Origin: Vibrio coralliilyticus ATCC BAA-450
GTDB taxonomy: Bacteria > Pseudomonadota > Gammaproteobacteria > Enterobacterales > Vibrionaceae
Assembly (NCBI RefSeq): GCF_000176135.1
Contig: NZ_ACZN01000014.1
Coordinates: 248,001 to 312,000, forward strand
Direction: 5' to 3'
DNA length: 64,000 nt
Within the stretch, counting starts at the first letter, position 1. Every line of letters starts with the position of its first letter. Of the stretch, positions 1 to 8,460 are shown one piece after another. A program made the translations under genes and the position numbers. The notes under the pieces were generated by a model. It worked only from the letters and a program-made list of their open reading frames with translations, had not been told where the DNA came from and did not search any database.

Positions 1-2
1 CG

Positions 3-329
3 ATCGCGTTTTCTGAAGAAGCCTGGCGCCTGGGCGAAACCCTGCCAAGCGCCAAACTGTGGTGGCTGTTCGCCTTGTCTATGGTGTTTTTGGCGCTCTA
101 CACCTACGAAAGTGTGTTCCAACGAGACATCGCTCAGCGCCGCGCGGTGTTCGTGTTTCGCATTATCACCGCCTACGTCATGGCGGCGTGTGTTGTCGCC
201 TTAGTGTTGTATTGCCTCGATAAGTTGCCCGTGCTTGAACAGCCCTGGGTGGCCTTCAAACGGGTCATCGTCATCACCATGCCCGCCTCGATGGGAGCGA
301 TCGTTGTCGACAGTTTCGACAAGGAGTGA
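3..329 (+). CDS. C-terminal part of a DUF2391/TIGR02587-type integral membrane protein (5' truncated by window)
   Basis: The frame is open from the first bases of the window, so the start lies outside; 108 residues are visible. They contain two clear membrane segments, one ending a short stretch after LWWLFALSMVFLAL and one around AYVMAACVVALVLYC. A third amphipathic stretch ends in MPASMGAIVVDSF. This layout and the closing small-residue helix resemble the C-terminus of DUF2391 (TIGR02587) membrane proteins, whose function is unknown. The stop codon directly abuts the stop of the convergent mechanosensitive channel gene, with no spacer. The family call is from memory of the profile and is only moderately secure. 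Confidence 0.5.
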   Translation: MAFSEEAWRLGETLPSAKLWWLFALSMVFLALYTYESVFQRDIAQRRAVFVFRIITAYVMAACVVALVLYCLDKLPVLEQPWVAFKRVIVITMPASMGAIVVDSFDKE

Positions 330-869
330 TCACGTGTCGGTCGGCGGTGGCGTCAAAGGCGCGGTCACCTTGATCACCCCTTTTTGCAGAAGTAAGGTAT
401 TGGGGTATGTGATGATGTTGCCACTTTCATGGCGGAGCAGAACGTGAAACATGGTGATGTCGATGATGACGCCACTGATGTCCTCGTCCTTTTCGCACAC
501 CTTGACTCGATCGCCAATTCGATAGGGAAAGACGAAAAAAATCAAGACGCTGGCCGAAATATTGCTGAGTATCGACCACTGGGCGAACAAGGCCACCCCC
601 AACACGGCGAACAACGAGGAAAGAAACAACGAAATGTCGCCATAGCCAATGCCCAGTAACAGCACGAACAGCGCTGCAAACACACTGAACGTGGCGACAT
701 GAAACGCCTTAACCACAAACTGAGTGCGTGCCATTGTGACCTGTTTTTTCTCTGCGACCGCCAGCACCGCGCGCCGACCAACCCGGCGCAGCAGGACATA
801 GACCAACACCAGCAGTATGCCCAAAGCGATCTGCTCAAACAACGGGTGCGCTTGCATCCAACTTACCAT
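330..869 (-). CDS. Small MscS-family mechanosensitive ion channel protein
   Basis: The 179-residue protein has two N-terminal membrane helices followed by a glycine/alanine-rich pore-like helix (SLFLSSLFAVLGVALFAQW). The start of the MscS beta domain comes next, with the family signature FPYRIGDRVKV and the segment ITYPNTLLLQKGV. It is shorter than E. coli MscS (286 residues) and lacks most of the C-terminal cage, as in the minimal MscS-like group. The start was set at 869 because GAGG lies 8 bases upstream and this ATG overlaps the stop of the upstream zntB-like gene as TGATG, implying translational coupling. The likely role is release of solutes or ions on osmotic downshift in the inner membrane, which is inferred from the family. 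Confidence 0.85.
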   Translation of the reverse strand: MVSWMQAHPLFEQIALGILLVLVYVLLRRVGRRAVLAVAEKKQVTMARTQFVVKAFHVATFSVFAALFVLLLGIGYGDISLFLSSLFAVLGVALFAQWSILSNISASVLIFFVFPYRIGDRVKVCEKDEDISGVIIDITMFHVLLRHESGNIITYPNTLLLQKGVIKVTAPLTPPPTDT

Positions 870-1803
870 CAAATAAACCTCAGTATTTTTAAAATCACAA
901 TTTCGAGCCCGATCACCCCGATCAGCAGGGCACACAACACCCAAAACGCCAACGGCTCCGCGCTGTCCGGCAAACCACCCACATTCACCCCCAGTAATCC
1001 GGTCACAAAACTGGCGGGAAGGAAAATCCCTGCGATGACTGAAAATAAATACGTGTTGCGGTTCATGAGTTGGGTTTGGCCTTGATGGACAAGCGCCAAG
1101 GCGTGCGCAATTTGATCGAGATAAAAATCGATCGATTCGTTGAGCCGAGCCACCGTGTCCTGCGCGTTGTTAAAATGGTGAACCTGTTGAGAGAGCGCGG
1201 GGACCTGCGCTTGCAACAAGTCTTCCAGCGCGTACCGCTGTGGCTTCAGGTAGCGGCGCAGTCGCAAAAGACGCGTATGCAGTAGGTTCAACGGCTCCAG
1301 GTCCGAAACTTGTGGGACGTCAAACGTCGCGATTTGCTCTTCCACTGGAGTCAGAAAGTGGGCAATCGCGTCGTTGATGCGGTTCACCATCCACACTAAA
1401 AGTTCAGCGACCGAGCTCGGTCCCTGATGGCGTTGCAATGCCTCGATCACCGTTGCGACGGCCCGTGACGGCAATTTGCGGGTCGAAATCAAGGCACGCG
1501 ATACCACAAGAGACGCACGCTGAGCATGTCGTCCGGATCCGCCCCTTCATTGAGATTGATGTCCCGCAGGATGAACAGAAAACAATCCTCGCCATACGTT
1601 TCAAATCGCGGACGCGTGTCGTCCGCCAATAACGACGCGATCAATGACTCCGGTAACGATTGGGATTGCAACCACACACGCAGTGTTGGGGTATCCCGTT
1701 GGCAGTGGTACCAATGTGCTGGGGCGAGCGTCTCGCCCAATGACGTCAGTGGCTGTGGGGTGCCCTGATCAAACCGCCATCCTGAAATTAAACCATCCCC
1801 CAT
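869..1803 (-). pseudogene. zntB: Frameshifted ZntB/CorA-type metal transporter
   Basis: Two overlapping frames together read as a ZntB protein. The first (1489-1803, start chosen for AGGAGG 6 bases upstream) gives the N-terminal cytoplasmic domain with DDTRPRFETYGEDCFLFILRDIN. The second (869 to about 1507) continues with the ISTRKLPSRAV segment, the long helix, two membrane helices and the signature GVNVGG. The frames meet at 1488-1500, where ZntB-like sequence runs from VRLLWYR into ALISTR. One missing base near 1490-1495 explains the break. ZntB mediates zinc transport in the inner membrane as a pentamer. The rest of the coding sequence looks intact, so this is either a very recent mutation or a sequencing error. 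Confidence 0.8.
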
Positions 1804-2089
1804 GCTGATCCTCCTCTGTGCGGTGACCCCATGTGGCGCACGCGTAACTGTCATGTAGGCGACTTTGGCCAGGCTGTCAAACCATTTCGCTCGTGAACCT
1901 GGCTTTCTATCGACTAAAGGGGCATAAAATGATTAGAGCACATAATAAAAATCATTAAACGTTGAGGTGGTACGCTTCCTAAATATTATGGTTGAGTTGA
2001 TTAAATCTGAGATTTTGTCACAATGGTAGTCTGAAAAAATCATTAGAGGACGAAACAATATCTTAACCCATTCCAGACGGAGTCATACC

Positions 2090-3305
2090 ATGATGTCGAC
2101 GCCCCATGTCAGTACACCAATGAGGGGAAACCTCCCCCTATTCTCACAATCGTTCACGCGAGCCAAAGGCTGCTGGCTTGAAACGCCACACGGAGAGCGA
2201 TACTTGGATACCCAAGCCGGTCTCAACGACCTGATTTACGGTCACAATAACCCCCAGTTAAAACACGCCCTGTTGAACTACATCGAACGCGACGGTTTAT
2301 CAATCGGTGTGGCGGGGCAGTCTGAAGCCGAAGCAAGGTTCATTCGTACCCTAACGCGACGCATTCTCGCCCGCCGACAACTGACGTATCGCGTGGCATT
2401 GACGGCACCCGGCGAGGCGCAAGCCCTCAAACAAGCGGTGGCCTTGGGCCAAAGCCGATACAGGCCGTAACACCGTGGTGACGCTCCAGCCTAACATCTC
2501 TAGGCGGCCCTCGGGCTGGCAGGATCAAGGTCCACGCCATCACAAGGACGATCGTATCGTCGTCTCCGGGTTGGCTGATCTTCGCCGTTGGCTCGGCAGT
2601 TCGGCGTCAACCCCGCCTGCCGCCGTGATCATTGAAACCGTGCAGCGCCATGCCGGCATGCGTGTGCTGTCCGACCGATGGCTGCGCGCCGCTCAGCAAT
2701 TGTGCCACGCCCACGGCGTCTTGTTGGTGTTCAATGAGACCCTGGCCGGTTGTGGACGCACCGGACGCTTCTTCAGTTTTGAGGCCTCCGGAGTCCAGCC
2801 CGATCTGATCGTGCTGTCCCAAGCGCTTGGCGGATACGGATTGCCATTGGGACTCGTGTTGTACGCCCCCGACCTGGCCTGCGCGCCTCCATCGCCTGCT
2901 AACGCACCGACCCCCGACCATGCGCTGATCACCGCGGCGACGGCGCTCGACATCTACTGGTCAGACGGTCAGTTTGAGTCGCACGTACAGAAACAAAGCG
3001 CGCAACTGACCGCGGGACTCCGTGACTTGGTGCGTATGTGCCCTGAAGTGTTTCTCCGCCGAACAGGAAGTGGGATGGTGCAAGGCATGCAATGTCGGAC
3101 CCCCGACGTGGCTCGTCGAGTTATCGAGGCCGGTTTTCGTGAAGGCGTGCTGCTGAACACCGTGGATGACGCCGGCACCGTGTTGGCACTGTGTTGCCCG
3201 CTGACCCTTAACTCGCTGGAACGCGAGCAGTTGATCGCTCGACTGCGAGCCGCCGCCTACGCTGCCCGGCATGCAGAGCTAGGCGCGCAGACGTCACCGG
3301 CGTAA
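2090..3305 (+). pseudogene. Degenerate, frameshifted ectB-like class III aminotransferase
   Basis: Residues 1-120 match the start of diaminobutyrate-2-oxoglutarate aminotransferase EctB (YLDTQAGLNDLIYGHNNPQLKHALLNYIERDG). The frame then shifts: deleting one G of the GGG at 2446-2448 would continue as ALAKADTGRNTVVT, as in EctB. The downstream frame carries AAVIIETVQ and AGCGRTGRFFSFEASG up to the C-terminus. About 25 residues normally found after NVVSF are missing. The Schiff-base lysine of the SKSLSGYGLP motif is glutamine here (SQALGGYGLP), and the cofactor-binding aspartate is replaced by asparagine. A PLP aminotransferase without both residues should be inactive. GGAG lies 7 bases before the ATG. 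It is followed at once by an aspartokinase paralogue, as in ectoine operons. Confidence 0.8.
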
Positions 3306-3321
3306 TGGAGAGCACATCGAT

Positions 3322-4707
3322 ATGTCTACACACGCAATGCGCCATCGGGTGGAAAAAATTGGCGGCGCCTCTATGCTGGATATGGACGCGGTGTTAGACA
3401 ACATCGTCCTGCGTCCCCCTGTCTCACAACGCTACAATCGTATCGTGGTGGTCTCGGCGTGCCAGGGGATCACCGATGCGCTGCTCGAATGTCCTCATAC
3501 TCACACCCCAGGGGTTTTCCATCACCTCTTGGCATTCAGTAAAACGTGGGAGCGCGCCTTAGACACGGTACTTGAGCGTTTGTTGTTGATCAACGATAAC
3601 GTGTTCGCCGATCCCATGCTGCGCCGGCGTGCGGATCAGTTCATTGAGCAGCGAGTCAGCCGGACCCGAGCCTGGGTTCGTACCCAGCTCTCAGTGTTAC
3701 CGCATCGTCCTCACGCTGAGCACCGAGGATGGCGAGCGATTCGGGCGCGCCTGGCCGCGATTGGTGAGGCTCACAGTGCCTTCAATACGGCACTTAAAGT
3801 GCAGCGACAGGGTGTTCGAACCCGACTGGTGGAGATCGCCGGTGAGCCGACCAGCGAGCGCCCATGTCTCACACATCAAATCACCGCGGCGATGCAGGAG
3901 TGGGACTTGCAGCGAGAACTGCCCATTGTAACCGGCGATCCGTCCTTGCCACCCGCCGGGCCTGCTCACGCGGATCGCCGATACGCGGACGTAACCTTAA
4001 GTCGGGTCGCCGCGATCACCCGCGCCGATCACGCCGTGGTGTACAAAGCGCACCCCCTGAGCACCGCTGATCCGAACGTAGTGGAGGGCACGCGCCCCCT
4101 TGGACGTGTGTCTCACCAGACGGCCGAACAGTGGTCCTCCTGGACACAAGAGGCCCTGCACCCTGACGCCGTTAAACGGTGTCGGGAACACGACATTGAT
4201 TTGCATGTGAAATGTACCTTTGCGCCGGAGGCCCCGAGCACTGTGTTTACCCATGATATTGACGAGGCGCATCGATCGCCCGTTGCCGTAACTGGGCAAG
4301 AAGGGGTGTACGCCATCTGGGTTGCCCCCCCTGTCAACCAGGCGCGACTGGCTAACCTGCAGGCCGGTTTGGATAGTGATACGACCATCGTTCACCAAGC
4401 GCAGGATGCCAAAGGGCTCAGTCTATACCTGGCAGGACCCTCATCGGTTTCCAGTCGGTGTTTTGCTGAATTGCTGCGTCGCGCTCCGCAAGCGCGTATC
4501 ACGCACGCTCGCGTGTCGCTGGTGACGGTGCTGGGTGACAGCGTCACGGGTTCGGCGCTTCTAGCGTCGGGCCTACGTGCACTCAAGGCCCAAGGCATAG
4601 AAGTGTTGAGACGTCACCATCGCGCCAACAGCGCTCAATTCAGCATCCGGTGCAGTCAATACCAAGCGGCGGTGTGCGCCTTGCACGGCGCGTTAAGTCA
4701 GCGCTGA
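3322..4707 (+). CDS. Divergent ectoine-type aspartokinase paralogue
   Basis: The 461-residue protein is recognisable as the aspartokinase of ectoine operons (Ask_Ect). It has VEKIGGASM at the nucleotide-binding start, YNRIVVVSACQGITDALLEC, GEAHSAFNT, ELPIVTGDP, LSTADPNVVEG and a C-terminal ACT-like part with two regulatory repeats. Active enzymes normally show YSEMTFSRIA and a KEYHLSSADP segment; here these read YADVTLSRVA and KAHPLSTADP, so an acidic active-site residue is lost. The tract after TGDP is also divergent. It lies 16 bases after the degenerate ectB, so the pair preserves the ectB-ask order but not ectA or ectC. It is an intact frame of doubtful catalytic activity. GGAG lies 11 bases before the ATG. 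Confidence 0.75.
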   Translation: MSTHAMRHRVEKIGGASMLDMDAVLDNIVLRPPVSQRYNRIVVVSACQGITDALLECPHTHTPGVFHHLLAFSKTWERALDTVLERLLLINDNVFADPMLRRRADQFIEQRVSRTRAWVRTQLSVLPHRPHAEHRGWRAIRARLAAIGEAHSAFNTALKVQRQGVRTRLVEIAGEPTSERPCLTHQITAAMQEWDLQRELPIVTGDPSLPPAGPAHADRRYADVTLSRVAAITRADHAVVYKAHPLSTADPNVVEGTRPLGRVSHQTAEQWSSWTQEALHPDAVKRCREHDIDLHVKCTFAPEAPSTVFTHDIDEAHRSPVAVTGQEGVYAIWVAPPVNQARLANLQAGLDSDTTIVHQAQDAKGLSLYLAGPSSVSSRCFAELLRRAPQARITHARVSLVTVLGDSVTGSALLASGLRALKAQGIEVLRRHHRANSAQFSIRCSQYQAAVCALHGALSQR

Positions 4708-4718
4708 CGCCGTGATCG

Positions 4719-6452
4719 TCAGAGGACGGATGAACGCGGCTCTTGCGTCGTCGAAATGGCATTTCTGCCTTTGTCTTTTGACACATAGAGGGCAGCGTCT
4801 ACTGCTTGGAGGTAGTCAGGGGGCAGACGATTGCTCTCTGGCACCATCGCCCCCACGCCCATGCTCAGAGTCACATGCGAGGCAATTGGGGAGTCGGGGT
4901 GGTCAATGTGCTCAAGAGTCATCGCCGTACGGATCTTTTCCGCCACGGCACACGCCTCCTCAAGCGCGGTGTTCGGCAACAACACGGCAAACTCCTCACC
5001 CCCATAGCGCGCCACCAAATCGCTGCCACGCTGCGCAGACCGTTCAAGAACAGCAGCGACTTGTTTGAGGCACGTATCGCCGGCGCCATGCCCTAGGGTG
5101 TCGTTGAATCGCTTGAAGTAATCAATGTCCATCATGATCAGCGCCAGTGGCGTCTGATCTCGATGGCATCGCTTCCATTCCGAATCGAGACGATGGTCAA
5201 ACGCACGGCGATTAGCGATGTTGGTCAGGGCATCTTTCAGTGACAACAGCTCCAAGTCTCGATTCAGCTTGGCCAAGGTTTCATTGGCTTGAAACAATTC
5301 TAAGGTTTTTTCGTTAACGCGCTGCTCGAGCACTTGATTGGCGTCGATGAGCTTGTCCGCCATCCGATTGAAGGCTTTGGCCAGCATACCGAGTTCATCC
5401 TTAGTAAAATGACGGATGCGCTGAGTCAAGTCCCCATTGGCGATCATTGCCGCCACATAGGTCAAGTCGATGATGGGTTTGGTGATGGTGCGTGAAAGGA
5501 GCAGCACCGCTATTCCACCCAGCAAAGCGGTCACCAACGAGGCGACGGCCAAAAATTGTTTTTGTTCACCGATAATACCTAACGCGTCGGCGTAGTCGAT
5601 TTTGTACACCAGCCCCAAGTTCAGATCTTTGAACGTGTAGGCCACCGCCAGTACCTCTTTGCCTCGATGGTCACGATAAGTGCTGATGTCGTCGTCTTTG
5701 TCTCTGACCAAAACAAACGGGTTGACCCAAGTGTTGCGATCGTAGCCCAGCGTCAACGATTCGGGATAAATAGGCGAAATCGAGCCCGTAGAGGGGCTTT
5801 TGTACACCAGTGTCGTTTCCTCCGTGCTGCCGAGACCGAATTGGGTGTTGGTGATCACCGCAAAGTCGTTCAAATTCATTTCCAACACCACGTACCCGAT
5901 CGCCACCCCATCACGCATCAGACGTTGGGCAATGAATAACGAGGTGTTCGCGTTGTCGTCCTGACCAAATTCGATGTGATAGGCTTTTTGGCCAGTTGGC
6001 AACGCGATGTCTAGCACAATGCCGCGGGTATACTGAGCGGACGTCGAACTGATCACGCGCCCTTGGGCGTCCAAGATCACCACATCGCGGATGTTTTTCA
6101 TCGGCGCTTGTGCATCGGTAATGATGGTGTCGATGCGAGCGATCAGTTGATCACGCTCCTCGGGTGCTTGGATCTTGGCTAACGTTTGCACCGATAGACG
6201 CAATTGAGTGCGTGAGCCGATCAGAGACACCCGGTCGTGGTACTTGCGCAGCACCTGATAAACCAACATTTTTTTGTTGTTGGCCACCGTACGCAGGTGA
6301 TTGACGACCACCTTTTCTATCGATTCTTGGTTCTTGTAGTGGTACAACGAGCCAGTGAACACCAACGAAATCATGATGATGCCCAGCAAGATGATGGTGA
6401 TTTTTTGACGGATCCCAAACCCGCTTGGTGTCAAATTCATCGGTCCAGACAT
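4719..6452 (-). CDS. Membrane-bound diguanylate cyclase (Cache-HAMP-GGDEF)
   Basis: The 577-residue protein has a membrane helix at about 15-36, a large periplasmic dCache-like sensor to about 300, a second helix at about 303-323 and a HAMP domain (TKPIIDLTYVAAMIANGDL). A linker coiled coil and a GGDEF domain follow. The active-site motif is GGEEF at about residue 484. An intact inhibitory I-site RGSD lies five residues upstream, so product inhibition by c-di-GMP is expected. MDIDYFKRFND supplies the metal-binding aspartates. The gene should make c-di-GMP in response to an unknown periplasmic ligand. It is convergent with the aspartokinase paralogue, 11 bases away. An alternative start four codons in is possible. 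Confidence 0.93.
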   Translation of the reverse strand: MSGPMNLTPSGFGIRQKITIILLGIIMISLVFTGSLYHYKNQESIEKVVVNHLRTVANNKKMLVYQVLRKYHDRVSLIGSRTQLRLSVQTLAKIQAPEERDQLIARIDTIITDAQAPMKNIRDVVILDAQGRVISSTSAQYTRGIVLDIALPTGQKAYHIEFGQDDNANTSLFIAQRLMRDGVAIGYVVLEMNLNDFAVITNTQFGLGSTEETTLVYKSPSTGSISPIYPESLTLGYDRNTWVNPFVLVRDKDDDISTYRDHRGKEVLAVAYTFKDLNLGLVYKIDYADALGIIGEQKQFLAVASLVTALLGGIAVLLLSRTITKPIIDLTYVAAMIANGDLTQRIRHFTKDELGMLAKAFNRMADKLIDANQVLEQRVNEKTLELFQANETLAKLNRDLELLSLKDALTNIANRRAFDHRLDSEWKRCHRDQTPLALIMMDIDYFKRFNDTLGHGAGDTCLKQVAAVLERSAQRGSDLVARYGGEEFAVLLPNTALEEACAVAEKIRTAMTLEHIDHPDSPIASHVTLSMGVGAMVPESNRLPPDYLQAVDAALYVSKDKGRNAISTTQEPRSSVL

Positions 6453-6657
6453 GGTGTGGGGGCCTTAGGCTTTCTCTATAGCTTAGAATGGCTGATCCAA
6501 ATGACCAAATCGGGCAGCGGTGTCCCCAGCCAAACCGCGTGAGCTATACTCAAAGAAAACCCATCACATCGTCGATGCCTAGGTCAGTGCGTTAGGAGGC
6601 GGTGTCGTCAGCGCTCCGGTTGGCGACCCCCATATACGAAACGAAAGAGGGCCACCC

Positions 6658-8073
6658 ATGGACAACGACAAGATTTTCCCCGATGTGCCGTTGAGCAGCC
6701 GCGAGCTCAGTGACGTGTTTGCGCACATCCAGCTCGCCTGCGTACTTGCGTCTACGGATCGGAAGATCTTGAGTATGAACGCCGCAGCCCAGCGTCTGTT
6801 TGGCTACGATGAGCGTGTGATTGGGCTAGGTACTGAGGTGCTGTATGCCCAGTTAGATGAGCACATCTTGCAAGGGCACGTTCGATGCAATCCCGATGCT
6901 GCCAGCTCGGCGGAATCGGTGGTGATCGAATACCAAACCCAAGATGGGCACCGATTTCTGGGCAAGACGAGCAGTGGGGTCATCAAGGGCCCGAGCGGCG
7001 AGGTGCAGTGTTTCATCGCCTTCATCCAAGATGAGTCTGAACGTCTCAAAGCCGAGCGCACACTCAACAAATTACACTCCATCACCTCGTCACGACGTTT
7101 CGATTTTACCCAGCGCGTGCAAGCCATTCTTGAATTGGGGTGTGAGCAGTTTGGCCTGCCGATTGGTATCTTTAGCCACATTGAAGGTCGCCATTATGAG
7201 ATCCGTCAAGCGATCCACCCTGAGAATTCGCTCGTCCCAGGCATGACGTACGAACTGGGAGAGACCTACTGCTGCCAAGTTTATCAAGCGAATGATGTAC
7301 AAGGCTTTCACTGCGTGTCTCAAAGCCACATTGCGACGCATCCTTGTTTCGCGGCCTTTGGACTGGAAGCCTATTTGGGGGCACCGATCTTTGTCGACGG
7401 CGAGCGTTATGGGACCCTGAACTTCTCCAGCCCAACCTCTACACGCCCGTTTCGTCCTCAGGACAAAGAGTTAGTACGCCTGTTTGCCGAGTGGATCGGG
7501 CACGAATTGGCACGTCAACAAGATCTCGATGCCCTCAAACACGCGCGCAATCAACTCGAAGTCCTCGCCAGTACCGATCCGCTGACCGGACTCGCCAACC
7601 GCCGTTACATTGAATCCACGTTAGACAAACAACTTGATTTGCATCACCGCTATGGCCTCCCCCTCGTGGTGGCGCTGTTCGATTTTGACCACTTTAAGCG
7701 CGTCAACGACCAGTTTGGTCACCAGATGGGCGACGAGGCTTTGCAACGGTTTGGGGCCATTGTGGCCACACTGACGCGAAAAGAAGACGTCTACGCGCGT
7801 TGGGGGGGCGAAGAGTTTTTGGCCCTGTTGCCTAATACGTCACTAGCCGGGGCGCTGACGCTGATTGAGCGCATCACGCATAGCGTCAAAGCCCAGCCAC
7901 TTGAGTACAACGGCGCACCCATCGCTTTGAGTGTCAGTGTAGGGGTCACGGCGGTTCATGAGCAGGATAACGCGTCGAGCGTGCTCAAGCGCGCGGACGC
8001 GCTACTGTATCGAGCCAAAGCCAATGGCCGGGACCGGACCGAATCCGATCCGGTTGACGATCCAGCTCGCTGA
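6658..8073 (+). CDS. Soluble PAS-GAF-GGDEF diguanylate cyclase
   Basis: This 471-residue protein has no membrane helix. A PAS domain covers about residues 15-130 (ILSMNAAAQRLFGYDE, ending with a PAC-like FIAFIQDESER). A GAF domain covers about 145-300 (LGAPIFVDGERYGTLNFSS). The GGDEF domain runs from about 310, with DPLTGLANRR, FDFDHFKRVND, and GGEEF near residue 383. The I-site RKED sits five residues before GGEEF, so feedback inhibition is likely. A purine-rich AAAGAGGG lies upstream of the ATG. It is expressed divergently from the other cyclase, with about 200 bases between the starts. Its ligand is not evident. Confidence 0.93.
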   Translation: MDNDKIFPDVPLSSRELSDVFAHIQLACVLASTDRKILSMNAAAQRLFGYDERVIGLGTEVLYAQLDEHILQGHVRCNPDAASSAESVVIEYQTQDGHRFLGKTSSGVIKGPSGEVQCFIAFIQDESERLKAERTLNKLHSITSSRRFDFTQRVQAILELGCEQFGLPIGIFSHIEGRHYEIRQAIHPENSLVPGMTYELGETYCCQVYQANDVQGFHCVSQSHIATHPCFAAFGLEAYLGAPIFVDGERYGTLNFSSPTSTRPFRPQDKELVRLFAEWIGHELARQQDLDALKHARNQLEVLASTDPLTGLANRRYIESTLDKQLDLHHRYGLPLVVALFDFDHFKRVNDQFGHQMGDEALQRFGAIVATLTRKEDVYARWGGEEFLALLPNTSLAGALTLIERITHSVKAQPLEYNGAPIALSVSVGVTAVHEQDNASSVLKRADALLYRAKANGRDRTESDPVDDPAR

Positions 8074-8096
8074 GCGGAGGCTGGCGTGAGATGGGA

Positions 8097-8390
8097 TCAT
8101 GACCGTCGCGCGACAAGCACCTGTAGTAGGACAAACACCAACCACATCACCACACTGGGCATCAGTTTGAGATCCCACAGAGCAAGGCCGTGTTGCGACC
8201 ACAGCGCCCGCACGTCAGGTGTCAGGGCGTCGGGCCACGGCACCGTTACGATAGCCACGCCAGCCAATGACACCATCAGCGCCATCCCCATCAAGCCCGC
8301 TGCGATGTGGGTTGAGAGATACCCTGCTCGATGCAGCAGCCACACCAACAGAGCAGTGGCCGAGACGGTCAGTTCGAATGGGGCGTGCAT
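8097..8390 (-). CDS. Small hypothetical membrane protein (97 aa)
   Basis: The protein has about three hydrophobic segments: an N-terminal one (FELTVSATALLVWLLHRAG), a central one (GLMGMALMVSLAGVAIVTV) and a C-terminal one (MPSVVMWLVFVLLQVLVARR). They are separated by a polar loop. A perfect AGGAGG seven bases before the ATG supports translation from this start. The gene is convergent with the upstream diguanylate cyclase, 23 bases away, and stands alone on its strand. I do not recognise the family, and no catalytic motif is visible. Confidence 0.65.
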   Translation of the reverse strand: MHAPFELTVSATALLVWLLHRAGYLSTHIAAGLMGMALMVSLAGVAIVTVPWPDALTPDVRALWSQHGLALWDLKLMPSVVMWLVFVLLQVLVARRS

Positions 8391-8460
8391 ACGTCAGCCT
8401 CCTAGGTAAGCGGGAGCTACAAGCCTAGACGCGATGGCCGGGTTTTGCGAGTTTCCCGCC

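Noticed and set aside
2446..2475. Programmed ribosomal frameshifting in the ectB-like gene
   Set aside because: There is no slippery heptamer or stimulatory structure, catalytic residues are lost and an internal segment is missing, so decay or sequencing error is more likely.
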